Below are positions 15,848 to 24,891 of a DNA stretch of 64,000 nucleotides, piece after piece; positions within the stretch are counted from its first letter, which is position 1; each line of letters opens with the position of its first letter. The position numbers were made by a program, and so were the translations under genes. The notes beneath the pieces were generated by a model. It did not search any database and was not told the origin of the DNA. It saw only the letters and a program-made list of their open reading frames with translations. This DNA comes from Acidobacteriota bacterium. Lineage in GTDB: Bacteria; Acidobacteriota; Blastocatellia; Pyrinomonadales; Pyrinomonadaceae. The stretch spans positions 1 through 64,000 of the forward strand of contig JAIVJV010000002.1 in assembly GCA_020199835.1 (NCBI GenBank), given 5' to 3'.

Positions 15848-18178
15848 TTATTGATCGACGGCGGTGCAGGCTGCTTTGGTCCATGGGCCACTCAGAGCAC
15901 AGCGGCGAAGGGTTTGATCCTCAGAAAGGTAAAAGCTGTAGGTAGCGGGATTACCCTGGGCAGGAACGACCTTGGCGCCGAAGGTGGTTGACGAAGCGGC
16001 ACCCTCATCGGAGAAGGTCCATCCCGTTACTGTAGTGTCGTTGGTGGTGAGAAGTGGCGAACCTCCGGCAGTAGCCGCTTGCAGCTCTGCGATGGTTCCA
16101 AAGCGCCGTTTGCCGAGCAGCGTTTTGAAGGCGGTTTGTTGTTGGCCTATAGCGGCAAGCTTTTGCTTGGCTGTGTTCTCATAACCAGCGCGGCGAGATG
16201 CAATAAAACCTGGGATTGCGATCGCGGCGAGTATTGCCACGATTGCGACAACGATCAGAAGTTCAATCATTGAGAATCCGGCGGCAGCGGCGTGGTGAGT
16301 AGATTGAGTGTGTGCTTGTGGCGGTACACTGAATTCCACGTCAATGAAGTCCTCGACGACAGTTTCCGACTCTCCATTGTTTTCGGCGGTCGAGGGTTGA
16401 TGAGTTGATCCGTCGTCCTCGCTCGTTTGCCAGGCGTGGGTCTCTGTTTCCGGTGCTGCCTGGTGTGAGGACAAAAGATGCTGCACACGGTCGTAGGAGA
16501 TCATGCCGCGGCACAGTTTACGGGCGGCAGCTTCGGCCAATGTGATCATCGCGTGATTGCGGACGGCATAATCGACAATCTCTTCGCCTTCAGTTCCTTT
16601 GCGAAGCATGCGGCTGATGTCTGGAGTGATGAGGAGCATCTCGGCAATGCAGGTACGACCTTTTATGCCGAGGTTGTCACAAGCGGGACAACCCGCTGCA
16701 CGGAAGAAAGGGGTCATGCCTTGAGCAGTTGCGATCGCGTTTTTGAGGTCTGGTCGGTTTGGAAAGACTACTTCGACGAGCCGTTCTGCAATCTCACGTC
16801 CGCGCGGATCGGGCTCGCGACAATTCTTGCAAAGGATCGGCACGAGTTCCTGGGAAACGAGGAGGCGAATTAGATCGGCTTGTTTGTCACGGCCGATTTT
16901 GAGGAAGTCCAAGCGTGAAAATGTCCCAGCGACGTTATTGGTGTGAAGTGTGGTTAGTGTCAGATGACCGGTGGCGGCTCCCTGGAAGACGATCGCTGCT
17001 TCGTCCGCGTCGCGGAATTCTCCCGGAGAAAACACGTCGGGGTCCATTCTCATAGCATCCTTTAGTGCTTCTCCCCAGGAATCGTTGTCGTCTACTGGGA
17101 GTTGAGTACGGCGGTCGTCTGGGAATTCGATTGGATTGCCGATTTGAATGATGTGCTTGTGGTACTGATGCGTGTGCTCAAGCCTTCTGAGCATTGCTTC
17201 CAGCGTGTTTGATTTGCCGGAGCCGGTGGCGCCTGTAACGAGAATTACTCCGTGCCGATTATCAAGCGCCTGTTGAATTGTTTCCTGCTGGCTTGGTTCA
17301 ATGCCTATTTGGTTGAAGTCGCGAAAGACTGAATCCTGGATACGAATGATGATGGCGCGTCCGTAATAGCTGCGTCCTCCTTGAAAGCGCAGTCTCCTAC
17401 GTTGTCTCTGGCCGGTAGCGGTGCGGAGGGTGATATTGATTTCAGCACCTTTGCTCCGTTGCATTAGCTCGTAGCCATTGACACCGGCCATATCACTAAA
17501 AGCATTTGCGAGGTTTTCCATTCGATCGGGTGGGATTTTCGTGATTGGTGTATGGACCACGCCGTCTGTGCGCATGCTAATGCGGCCAGCGCCGTCTCCC
17601 GGGATCACATGGATATCGCTGGCGCGTCGTTTTATTCCTTCGAGAAGAACCTGTTCAGCGGTCGCTCGGAATCCCGTGCCGAGTCCTATTTCAACGTCAG
17701 GTTCGGCGGAGTTTGCTTCGGTAGCTCTTCCTGCATTTGAATCGAGTGTGTGCCAGTCGATAGTTTCACGTGTCGAATCGCGGCGGTGGAGTTCCGGTTC
17801 GGGTTTAACTAATTCATCGCCTCGATCTTCGTAGGCGATCTCCTGCAGCATCGTTAGGCGCTGGGAGATAACCAGCCGAGGTCTCACTCTGCTGGATGGT
17901 ATTCGTAGAGCACGAACGACATTGCGGACATTCACCGCGTTAAGCGGATCGGACATGCCGACGACATAATTTCCATCCTGATTACATTCGAGTAATACAG
18001 CCTGATTCTCGATCGCTACGTGCCGGGGAAGCTGCTTGGCGAGCGCCCTGAGTATTTCAGGGTCGTGAACGTCGCGAATAGGAATCAGTGCGGAGAATGC
18101 TTCATCAAGTCCTGTTTCGATTTCAGTTGTAGTCCCAATGCCAGTAAAAGGGCCGGGGCGGTCTGTTGTTGTTTCCAT
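15848..18178 (-). CDS. pilB: PilB extension ATPase fused to a type IV pilin
   Basis: ATG 18178 with AAGGAG 10-15 nt upstream is chosen; a longer in-frame ORF would overlap the secretin gene by ~250 bp. Residues ~25-120 are the T2SSE/MshEN N-domain. Residues ~175-570 are the ATPase with Walker A GATGSGKS (316-323), Walker B-like FSPGEFRD (383-390), His box ATGHLTLTTLHTN and a zinc tetracysteine C450/C453/C497/C500. The Asp box is altered (IGNPIE instead of EDPxE). After a ~65-residue acidic linker comes a full prepilin: G634 then FSMIELLIVVAIVAILAAI with Glu at +5 and a ~140-residue pilin body. PilB normally ends near residue 570. An internal GTG at 16339 with GAGG 11 nt upstream could make the pilin separately with a 21-residue leader. 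No other major pilin gene is visible in the operon. Confidence 0.85.
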   Translation of the reverse strand: METTTDRPGPFTGIGTTTEIETGLDEAFSALIPIRDVHDPEILRALAKQLPRHVAIENQAVLLECNQDGNYVVGMSDPLNAVNVRNVVRALRIPSSRVRPRLVISQRLTMLQEIAYEDRGDELVKPEPELHRRDSTRETIDWHTLDSNAGRATEANSAEPDVEIGLGTGFRATAEQVLLEGIKRRASDIHVIPGDGAGRISMRTDGVVHTPITKIPPDRMENLANAFSDMAGVNGYELMQRSKGAEINITLRTATGQRQRRRLRFQGGRSYYGRAIIIRIQDSVFRDFNQIGIEPSQQETIQQALDNRHGVILVTGATGSGKSNTLEAMLRRLEHTHQYHKHIIQIGNPIEFPDDRRTQLPVDDNDSWGEALKDAMRMDPDVFSPGEFRDADEAAIVFQGAATGHLTLTTLHTNNVAGTFSRLDFLKIGRDKQADLIRLLVSQELVPILCKNCREPDPRGREIAERLVEVVFPNRPDLKNAIATAQGMTPFFRAAGCPACDNLGIKGRTCIAEMLLITPDISRMLRKGTEGEEIVDYAVRNHAMITLAEAAARKLCRGMISYDRVQHLLSSHQAAPETETHAWQTSEDDGSTHQPSTAENNGESETVVEDFIDVEFSVPPQAHTQSTHHAAAAGFSMIELLIVVAIVAILAAIAIPGFIASRRAGYENTAKQKLAAIGQQQTAFKTLLGKRRFGTIAELQAATAGGSPLLTTNDTTVTGWTFSDEGAASSTTFGAKVVPAQGNPATYSFYLSEDQTLRRCALSGPWTKAACTAVDQ
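16337..16354 (-). promoter_or_regulatory. possible internal ribosome-binding site and GTG start for the pilin half
   Basis: GAGG (complement of 16351-16354) lies 11 nt before an in-frame GTG (complement of 16337-16339). Initiation here would give a 163-residue protein with a 21-residue leader ending AAAAG before the pilin helix, a normal prepilin layout. The site is only moderately strong. Confidence 0.35.
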
Positions 18179-18206
18179 GACAGCGAAATCTCCTTGGCGT
18201 TCCGGA

Positions 18207-20963
18207 TTACTGGCGTTTGTCGAAGGGTGAAGGTTTCTGCGCGCGGGGTGGTGGGGGTGGCGCCGTGATCGCATCTGCCGGGGCCACGAAGTTCGGCATG
18301 GCCGAATTCTGCGGGATAACCTCGACAGTGATAGCGAAGTAAAGCCGATCGCGGTTTTCCTGATTGGCGCGACGCTTGAATAGATTGCCGAGCAGAGGAA
18401 TGCTGCCAAGTCCAGGTACTTTGCTGACGGAATTCGCGACTTGATCAGCGGCAAGTCCTCCGATTACGACAGTCTCGCCGTTGCCTAAGCGCAGGACAGT
18501 TTGAAGGCTTTGACGATTGACGCCAGGGACTCCGTTGAAAGTGCCAAGTGACGTATCGACGCTGTTGTTCTCGAGCTGGATATTGAGAGTTACGTAATTC
18601 GGTTTACCGGTTTCGTCTTCCGCGACTTGCGGGGTAATGCGGGCGATGCGTGAAGCTTCAATAAACTGAACCTGGCCGGATTGAAAGGGAGCGCCACCGG
18701 CGATGGTTGTCGTTACTACGGGGATCTGTGTGCCGGCAACTAAATCAAACGTGTCGCCGTCGGCGACGATCCCGAAGGGCCGTGATTGAATGTTGACTAC
18801 GCCCTTCTGTTGGGCCAGGGTTAGCTGGTAGGCAAACTGAGCGGTTCCGAAAACGCTGGTAACACCGAAAGTCGCAAGTGGGTTAGCAGCGCTGAGCCCA
18901 TTACTGGGAACGCGCATACCGCTTGCGAGTCCGGGAATGCCGCCGGGATTAAGTCCGCTCGGCTGTTGATTGTCGCCGCCATTTCCAGAGCCAGTGTTGG
19001 AGTTAGGTAGAGTTGTGCCTCCACCCAAGTTTGTTCCGCTTGAATTTCCAACAACGATGGCAAGTTGGGAACCGATATCCCGCAGTCGATTTTCATTTGC
19101 GGTGTAGACGAGTGCGGAGATCTTGACTTGGTAGCCGGGTCTATCAACGCGCGCAATTAGATCTCGGATATCCTGCATCTGCTCGGCGGTGGCGGCGACA
19201 AGCAATTGATTGCGACCGGGAACGCGACGGGCTTCTCCACGAGGGTCGCCACCGGCTTTGAGGATGTCGCGAATCGCGTCTTCTAGCGATTGAATGGTGG
19301 CGCCATTGGTGGTTTGTGTTTGGCCGGCAAGGTTGGCGCGGGCGCCAGCGGTCTGTTGTAGATATTTGAGTTTAAAGACCTCCCGAACAATCGGGGCGCT
19401 ACGTCGACGGAGATCGCCTATTGATGCGATCTTGGTGCGTTTTGCAATTTGAACTATGCCTCCATCGAGGCAAACCATGTCGAGGTCATTGAGATCGAGG
19501 AGGGTGCGAAGAATAGAAGTCCATGGCGCGTTAGTTATAGTCAAGCGTACAGGTGTCTCCTGCACGTCATAATCGAGGACGATGTTTGCGCTGTATGCTT
19601 CGTTAAGCCGGTTGACGAGCGTGAGAAGCGATAGTGGTCGATTTGATTCGTTTGTGATGGAGAGGTTTTCACCATGGTACGTTGAATCGCAAAGAGTCTT
19701 GCGTGGCTCAGGCTGAGCTTTTGCAGTGATTGGTGCATTGATTGGTCCAGCGGCTTCCTTACCGATGTCAGGTGTCTGGGCCGCACTCGGGGTCGGAGTC
19801 GGGGCAGGTACTTCGTTTGTCTGTGCAAGGGGCAGAATTGATGATTGGGTAGCGTTAGTTGATTTCTCACTGAAGCTGGTTGGGTCGTCAAGGTTGAAAA
19901 CAGCAGCGGCTGTTGCAGTACGAAAGTTGAGTGTTGCTCGCGCTCGTGTTTGCGGAGCGTGTGCGTAGTCGAGTTGGTTTGGGCGTTCAGTGTTTGCTGA
20001 AAACGGGTTAGGGATCGTGGTCAGAATAGGAGCAGAGGTCGTTCTGTTTGGTGTGATTACCTGGTCTGATGGCGACTCATTTTCGATGATCACATTTGTG
20101 GCGTTTGGGTTCGTGTTTTGATCACGAACTGCGATTTGTAAGTCTGAATAATCGCCGCGCCGCCCGACAGGGTTGGGCCGAGCCAGTGCGGCGGGTGTGA
20201 AATTGTCAGCCGGCGTAGTTTCTGAGGCGGGCTTTGCTTGTATAGGTTGTGGCGGCCGCTCTGTGGATGGTGGCAGCGTTGTGGGTCGCGCAGAAAACTC
20301 TTCCTGACGGTCCCATTGGATGAGTTTTGTTTGGCCCGTTGAGGTCCGAAAAACCACACCCTGGCGATCTATGCCCGCCAGAATTCCGTCATAGAACTTT
20401 GCCCCGACGTTGGCTGCAATCTGACGTTTTTCCGATTCGATGTAGAGCCATGCCGCTTGCGCTCCGGAGGTGGTGATTCGGCCAGCGGGGCTGAGTTCTG
20501 AGATTAGGTAAGCGGTCGTGATCGATGGCGCCGGCAATCCGACTGCGTATGCATTTCTGGCGGCTTGTTGCCATTGGATCAAACGGACAACTTTGTCAGG
20601 TGTTGTCGGCATTAGTGGTGATGTTGCTAATGGCAATGACGTAAGGCGGGGGGCATTTGCTTGAGGGCCGCGATCTATTCCGAGCCGATCGATGAGAGGG
20701 TCGACGAAGGCGGTAGTGATGGGAGTTAGTTCGGGATGAAGGGCTGCCGATAGTTTTTCCTCTGTGTCTTTTGGCAACTGCGGAATCGCTGCGATAGCGT
20801 CGGCACGTGCTTGCGATAACTCGGCGTCTGTGGGTTGGCTTTCGTACTTCCGTCCGAGGAAGCGATTGGCGGCAATGGTTGCGACGGCTGTTAGCGCAAA
20901 GAGCGCCGTTAGCAGGAAAAAGGCAAAAAAAGGGTTAGCAAGAGACAGTTTTGGCTTGTTCAT
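18207..20963 (-). CDS. pilQ: type IV pilus secretin (PilQ/GspD family)
   Basis: The 918-residue product has an N-terminal hydrophobic segment (FFAFFLLTALFALTAVATI), then a ~430-residue low-complexity Pro/Thr/Asn/Ala-rich region. STN/N0-like and N1 domains lie at ~455-620 (LSLLTLVNRLNEAYSANIVL; PGRNQLLVAATAEQMQDI). The secretin beta-barrel domain is at ~735-885 (VNIQSRPFGIVADGD; LRLGNGETVVIGGLAAD; VPGLGSIPLLGNLFKRR), the most diagnostic part. It forms the outer-membrane gate through which the pilus leaves. AAGGAAA precedes ATG 20963; the ATPase-pilin gene starts 28 bp after its stop. An AMIN domain typical of PilQ is not evident, so GspD-like naming is also reasonable. Confidence 0.88.
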   Translation of the reverse strand: MNKPKLSLANPFFAFFLLTALFALTAVATIAANRFLGRKYESQPTDAELSQARADAIAAIPQLPKDTEEKLSAALHPELTPITTAFVDPLIDRLGIDRGPQANAPRLTSLPLATSPLMPTTPDKVVRLIQWQQAARNAYAVGLPAPSITTAYLISELSPAGRITTSGAQAAWLYIESEKRQIAANVGAKFYDGILAGIDRQGVVFRTSTGQTKLIQWDRQEEFSARPTTLPPSTERPPQPIQAKPASETTPADNFTPAALARPNPVGRRGDYSDLQIAVRDQNTNPNATNVIIENESPSDQVITPNRTTSAPILTTIPNPFSANTERPNQLDYAHAPQTRARATLNFRTATAAAVFNLDDPTSFSEKSTNATQSSILPLAQTNEVPAPTPTPSAAQTPDIGKEAAGPINAPITAKAQPEPRKTLCDSTYHGENLSITNESNRPLSLLTLVNRLNEAYSANIVLDYDVQETPVRLTITNAPWTSILRTLLDLNDLDMVCLDGGIVQIAKRTKIASIGDLRRRSAPIVREVFKLKYLQQTAGARANLAGQTQTTNGATIQSLEDAIRDILKAGGDPRGEARRVPGRNQLLVAATAEQMQDIRDLIARVDRPGYQVKISALVYTANENRLRDIGSQLAIVVGNSSGTNLGGGTTLPNSNTGSGNGGDNQQPSGLNPGGIPGLASGMRVPSNGLSAANPLATFGVTSVFGTAQFAYQLTLAQQKGVVNIQSRPFGIVADGDTFDLVAGTQIPVVTTTIAGGAPFQSGQVQFIEASRIARITPQVAEDETGKPNYVTLNIQLENNSVDTSLGTFNGVPGVNRQSLQTVLRLGNGETVVIGGLAADQVANSVSKVPGLGSIPLLGNLFKRRANQENRDRLYFAITVEVIPQNSAMPNFVAPADAITAPPPPPRAQKPSPFDKRQ

Positions 20964-20998
20964 GATGATTTCCTTGGGGGTTCTTTTGGGTGGTCTAG

Positions 20999-21748
20999 TT
21001 AGTAAGTTGTCGAGCGTGGTTTTGAAAACTCGGCGCGCAGCTCCGTAGGTATTGGTGGCAGTATGCCGGATGTGGGAGCGTCGTACGTTACGAGTGTTAA
21101 GTTCACACTCTCCTGGTTATTCAGTGATGTGATGGAGAGATCTCGAACGTAAATGATCCGAGGGTACTTGGCGACGTCGCTCAGGAAACGTGCGACGTTT
21201 GCGTGAGTGCCCTGTATCTGAGCCGGCATCACGCGTTCGTTCAAAGTGATTTCGGGTTGTGATATCTGGGGAGATTTCGCTGCATTTGGGGCGGGGTTGG
21301 TTGTGGCAGCGGCATTATTAGATTTGGCTCCGGGCTTCGATGCGTCGAACATTGTTACCCGAATATGATTTGTTCGTGCCATCTGTTGTATGGCATCGAG
21401 AACGTTTGAGACTTCAGCTTCGCCAGGGAGTAGCTCGCGAGCGGTGTTGTAGTTGTTAACCAGACGACGAAACTGATCAAGGAATTGAGGTTTTGTTTCC
21501 TGGACCATGCGAGCTATTGCGTTCTGCTTTCGCTTTTGAATGAGCGTCTGGTTGAGGGCTTCGTTAGCTGCTGCCTGAGCTGAAATAAACTGATAGTAAA
21601 TAAGTGATGCGAGAGCCGCGGCGATTAGCGTAGCGAAGACCAAGAGTCGCGGGCAGCCAGCGTTAAGTATTGTCGTTCTCAGTTTCGCGGCGACATTGTT
21701 GGCTCGTGCTTGCTTACTACGCTTTGAGTTTTTTTGAAGCTTAGTCAT
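20999..21748 (-). CDS. pilO: PilO-like alignment-complex protein
   Basis: The 249-residue protein has a short basic cytoplasmic start, one membrane segment (LLVFATLIAAALASLIYYQF, ~34-54), a coiled-coil stretch (~60-100), and a PilO-type periplasmic ferredoxin-like domain (RRLVNNYNTARELLPGEAEV; VARFLSDVAKYPRIIYVRDL). A Ser/Asn/Ala/Pro-rich insert lies at ~140-165. It would pair with the PilN part of the upstream fusion to link the platform to the secretin. Its ATG overlaps the stop of the PilM-PilN gene by 4 bp (ATGA), so the two are translationally coupled. Confidence 0.82.
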   Translation of the reverse strand: MTKLQKNSKRSKQARANNVAAKLRTTILNAGCPRLLVFATLIAAALASLIYYQFISAQAAANEALNQTLIQKRKQNAIARMVQETKPQFLDQFRRLVNNYNTARELLPGEAEVSNVLDAIQQMARTNHIRVTMFDASKPGAKSNNAAATTNPAPNAAKSPQISQPEITLNERVMPAQIQGTHANVARFLSDVAKYPRIIYVRDLSITSLNNQESVNLTLVTYDAPTSGILPPIPTELRAEFSKPRSTTY

Positions 21749-23397
21749 TTTTCTTTACCTTGGGACAAAGTTGGAGTGGGCAAGTTCGATGGACTAATAG
21801 GAGAAGTCACAGTCGACCCACTTGCGGAAGTTTGGGGGTTGTTTGTTGTGGAAACGGGCGTTGTTGCCTGGGGTGCTGTTGTTTTGTTTGGTAGCGCGAG
21901 TGGTGCATAAGTTGAGGTGATCGTGAACTCGATCATGGATGAGGACACTTGCGCAGCTGGTGACGTCGCCAGGCCGAGTGAAGTATTGGCGACACTGTTT
22001 CTCGTGAGTATCCCTGAGAAAAGTCCGTTGCTGAATTCAAGTGATTTGGCGAAAGAAGTGATTGCTTGTTCATTTTTTGTCTTGCCTTTGATTTCAACGT
22101 TGGCGCCTTTGACGTTGATTTCTCGAATAAACCAGCTTGTTTCGACGGGCCAACGCTGATTGAGATCCGCTAGCAGTTGGTGAGTTGCTGGTTGTCGGTT
22201 TCTCAGGGCGATTAGGTTGTCGAGCAGCGATTGGAAGGCGGCAAAGTTAGCTTTCGATGATTCGTAGTCGGAGTTTGCCTGAGCGAGTTTTTGAGCAGTT
22301 GCAGTCTCTTCGTCTATGTGGGCCTGAAGGCGTAATGCTTCGACAGAATTGTCTATAAAGAGTGCGATCAAAATGGCGAGGGCGGCTACGAACGGCAAAA
22401 GAATGGAAACAAGCGCGACGCGCAAGCGTGCGGTCGTATGCGAAGCTGTTGCCAGTTGACGCTCGGTTTCAATCTCATTCAGCCGGGCTTCGGGTCCGAT
22501 GGCCAAGTTGCATGATGGTACGGCTGCGTGATCGAGTAATGCGCCGATCGCAAGAGCGGTTGCCTGATCGAGTGGAGTGGAGTTGTTGTTTAGATACAGC
22601 GGTTGAACACTAACGGAATTGAATTCGACGGAGTTGTTTAGGAGCGACAGCATCGAATCCCCATAGCTGTCGGCAGCAGAGAGGACAACCGTGGTTACGT
22701 TGGGAAGTGTTAGTTTCGCCAGGCTGGCGGCGGTTATGAATTTCGCAAGGGTGTCTCGAGTGTGAAAACATTTAATTTCGCTGTTCGCTCCAGGTTCAAA
22801 GTCCTCTTCTGTCTCGTAAATGAGTCCTGAATGCTCAGACCAGAGGCCGATTGTGTAGTCATCTTCACTCAGGAGGAGAATAGCCGCGGTTCCAGTAGGT
22901 GTCTCGAGTTGCAGCGCACGCCAGAGGCGTGTAATTGCCCGTGTTCTTGTTTCCGCGCGTATCGTCTTTTCGTCAGCCTTGGTATGGGTTGGCTGTTGCT
23001 CCTCGAGCCACTTTTCAGTGCGAAGAACGACTTGATCGACGGAAAAAGCGTCTACCTGAGTCACGACAATTCGATCGTCGGGAGTGCGAGTGAAGCTCGG
23101 TAGAAGAGTCCGGTCGCCCTTTGTCTTTTCAAGAATTGCTCTGAGAATTGTTTCTTCTGGAGCGTCGGAACTGAGAGCCAAGGGCAATGGTTCTGTGTGT
23201 GCATTTCCCTTAGTGAGAGTCGTTCTGAAATCATTAGTGAGTAAGTTGACGGCTCGGCGTTCGCCAATTACGGCTTTGTGAATGTCAAAGCCGCCGTCGG
23301 CTGCATACTCCGCAATAATGATTTGTGCGTTGCGATCATCGAAAGCCAGGCCGCAGGGGGACGAGGGTTGTAATGGGTGATTGCGCTTGAACATCAT
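21745..23397 (-). CDS. PilM-PilN fusion (GspL-like) pilus assembly protein
   Basis: The 550-residue protein combines two usually separate parts. Residues 1-310 resemble a degenerate PilM actin-like fold (CGLAFDDRNAQIIIAEYAAD at the N-terminus; ATALAIGALLDH near 285). One membrane segment at ~328-350 (LVSILLPFVAALAILIALFI) is followed by a coiled coil and a PilN/fimbrial-assembly domain (LLADLNQRWPVETSWFIREI; VEIKGKTKNEQAITSFAKSL) to ~470, then a Thr/Pro/Ser-rich tail. The same order is found in GspL of type II secretion, so no free PilM is expected. ATG ATG at 23397/23394 follows AAGGAG; the second ATG is better spaced. Confidence 0.78.
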   Translation of the reverse strand: MMFKRNHPLQPSSPCGLAFDDRNAQIIIAEYAADGGFDIHKAVIGERRAVNLLTNDFRTTLTKGNAHTEPLPLALSSDAPEETILRAILEKTKGDRTLLPSFTRTPDDRIVVTQVDAFSVDQVVLRTEKWLEEQQPTHTKADEKTIRAETRTRAITRLWRALQLETPTGTAAILLLSEDDYTIGLWSEHSGLIYETEEDFEPGANSEIKCFHTRDTLAKFITAASLAKLTLPNVTTVVLSAADSYGDSMLSLLNNSVEFNSVSVQPLYLNNNSTPLDQATALAIGALLDHAAVPSCNLAIGPEARLNEIETERQLATASHTTARLRVALVSILLPFVAALAILIALFIDNSVEALRLQAHIDEETATAQKLAQANSDYESSKANFAAFQSLLDNLIALRNRQPATHQLLADLNQRWPVETSWFIREINVKGANVEIKGKTKNEQAITSFAKSLEFSNGLFSGILTRNSVANTSLGLATSPAAQVSSSMIEFTITSTYAPLALPNKTTAPQATTPVSTTNNPQTSASGSTVTSPISPSNLPTPTLSQGKEK

Positions 23398-23408
23398 CGG
23401 CTCCTTAG

Positions 23409-24869
23409 TCAGTTGAGTTGGTTAGAGGCAAGGTTCATCGCGCGGGGTCTCGATTCAAATTTGATCGTTCCGCGCGATTCGGTTGAAGCGGTGTTGCTGG
23501 TTTCGATGCCTTCAGCAGCGAGGTTTATATCGACTCGGAAGACATTGGCCGTGGAGTTGAATTCGATGTAGCGAGCGAAGTTCGCCTGGCGAATGTTAAA
23601 TGCAATCGTAGATGGGCGATCGGCTTCCATGCGGACGAGGCGAGCATCGGTGCTGGTCACGTAAGAGACTGGTGGTGCTAATTTGGTGACGGTCGAGCCT
23701 ATTGCGTATTTGTGCGCATGGTCGGCATCCGTGGAGTAAAGCCTTGCCCAGGCTGGATTTTCTTGGCGAACGCGCTCAATGGAGAGCGTGAGCTCGTTTC
23801 CGTTGATAGTTGCAGACGAGACACGGCAGAGGCTGGAAGCTGCGCCGCCAGGTGCAGCGGGATTGAGGCTGCCCCAGTCTACGATCAAAAGATAATCACC
23901 GGCATTGAAGCGTCCCCGTTGTGGAGGTCTGATGATTACTTCAGAGGATGTACTTTCAAGATCGGTGAGAGTCGTTACGGAGTCTGTGGTTTTATCCCCT
24001 GAGAGAACAGTGATGGTGGAGCCGCCTCCGGTTATGGTTACAGGTGCCGAGAGTTGGTTACCAAGATCGAATGGCAGGGGCGCAAACTCGGTTGAATTAC
24101 CGGAGAGAGCGATGAGCGGCGCCCCTGTAATGATTACATTTGTGAACGATTTGCTCTGCTCGTAGATGTTTAGTCCGAAGGATACGGGATAAGAAGTGAC
24201 CGGAGCTGTACTGGTCCATAAGAGTGAGGGAGTGTTGTTTCGCAGTCGATAGAGTTTTGCGATGCGATTAGATTCACCGTTTTCGATTTTGAAGGTGTAA
24301 GAGTCGCCTGTTAGGTGTGGAGCGATCGTTTCAGTCTGTGAGTGGCCGGATGTAGCGGCAACCTCGGTTCCATTAACATAGACGCCGATCCAGACTCCTA
24401 CGTTGGGCGCACCAAAACCGATGGTGATTGCGAAAGTGTCACCATTGGGCGAAGTGATGTAAGCAGTCGCGCCGTTTGATGGAGGAGTAAAAGAAAATGA
24501 GCCTAATCCATTCGCAAGGGCATGAGTGATTGAGGTGCCATCACCCCATCCGGTCGAAGCGGTTTTGGTGATGGTGCCATTGGACCAGGTGTAGTTTTCT
24601 GATGAATTTGGTATGGCGAAGATGCTTCCTGCGAGGGGTGGTGAGGGGCGTGTAAGGTTGTGGCCGGCATTATCCAGATCGGCTCGTAGGAGCGTTTGTG
24701 CCGTACTGCGAGATTCTTCCATAGTGCTAAGTTCAGTAAATGCAGCTGTACTCCGTGCGAATTTAGTGATGAGGGCGACCGCTGCCAGTACGGCAACTAG
24801 AGTCACCGCCATCGAAATGAGCAACTCAAGGAGACTGAATCCGCGGTTATGTTTCATTATCTGTCGCAT
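23409..24869 (-). CDS. PilW-like minor prepilin, large
   Basis: ATG 24869 is chosen because the longer ORF runs 110 bp into the upstream gene; GAGGAAC lies just ahead and the start is 22 bp after the previous stop. The 486-residue product has a 10-residue leader (MRQIMKHNRG), then FSLLELLISMAVTLVAVLAA with Glu at +5. The body (~450 residues) is a beta-rich, Thr/Ser/Gly-rich domain with an insert resembling an LamG/jelly-roll-like carbohydrate-type fold (TIGFGAPNVGVWIGVYVNGT), far longer than a standard PilW. It is probably a minor subunit at the pilus tip or in the priming complex. Confidence 0.75.
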   Translation of the reverse strand: MRQIMKHNRGFSLLELLISMAVTLVAVLAAVALITKFARSTAAFTELSTMEESRSTAQTLLRADLDNAGHNLTRPSPPLAGSIFAIPNSSENYTWSNGTITKTASTGWGDGTSITHALANGLGSFSFTPPSNGATAYITSPNGDTFAITIGFGAPNVGVWIGVYVNGTEVAATSGHSQTETIAPHLTGDSYTFKIENGESNRIAKLYRLRNNTPSLLWTSTAPVTSYPVSFGLNIYEQSKSFTNVIITGAPLIALSGNSTEFAPLPFDLGNQLSAPVTITGGGSTITVLSGDKTTDSVTTLTDLESTSSEVIIRPPQRGRFNAGDYLLIVDWGSLNPAAPGGAASSLCRVSSATINGNELTLSIERVRQENPAWARLYSTDADHAHKYAIGSTVTKLAPPVSYVTSTDARLVRMEADRPSTIAFNIRQANFARYIEFNSTANVFRVDINLAAEGIETSNTASTESRGTIKFESRPRAMNLASNQLN

Positions 24870-24891
24870 GTTCCTCAAAATGTTCTGACAC

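Noticed and set aside
18179-18454. N-terminal extension of the PilB-pilin gene by 92 codons
   Set aside because: It would overlap the secretin gene, encodes Arg/Ser-rich non-domain sequence, and ATG 18178 has a good AAGGAG site and begins a normal PilB N-domain.
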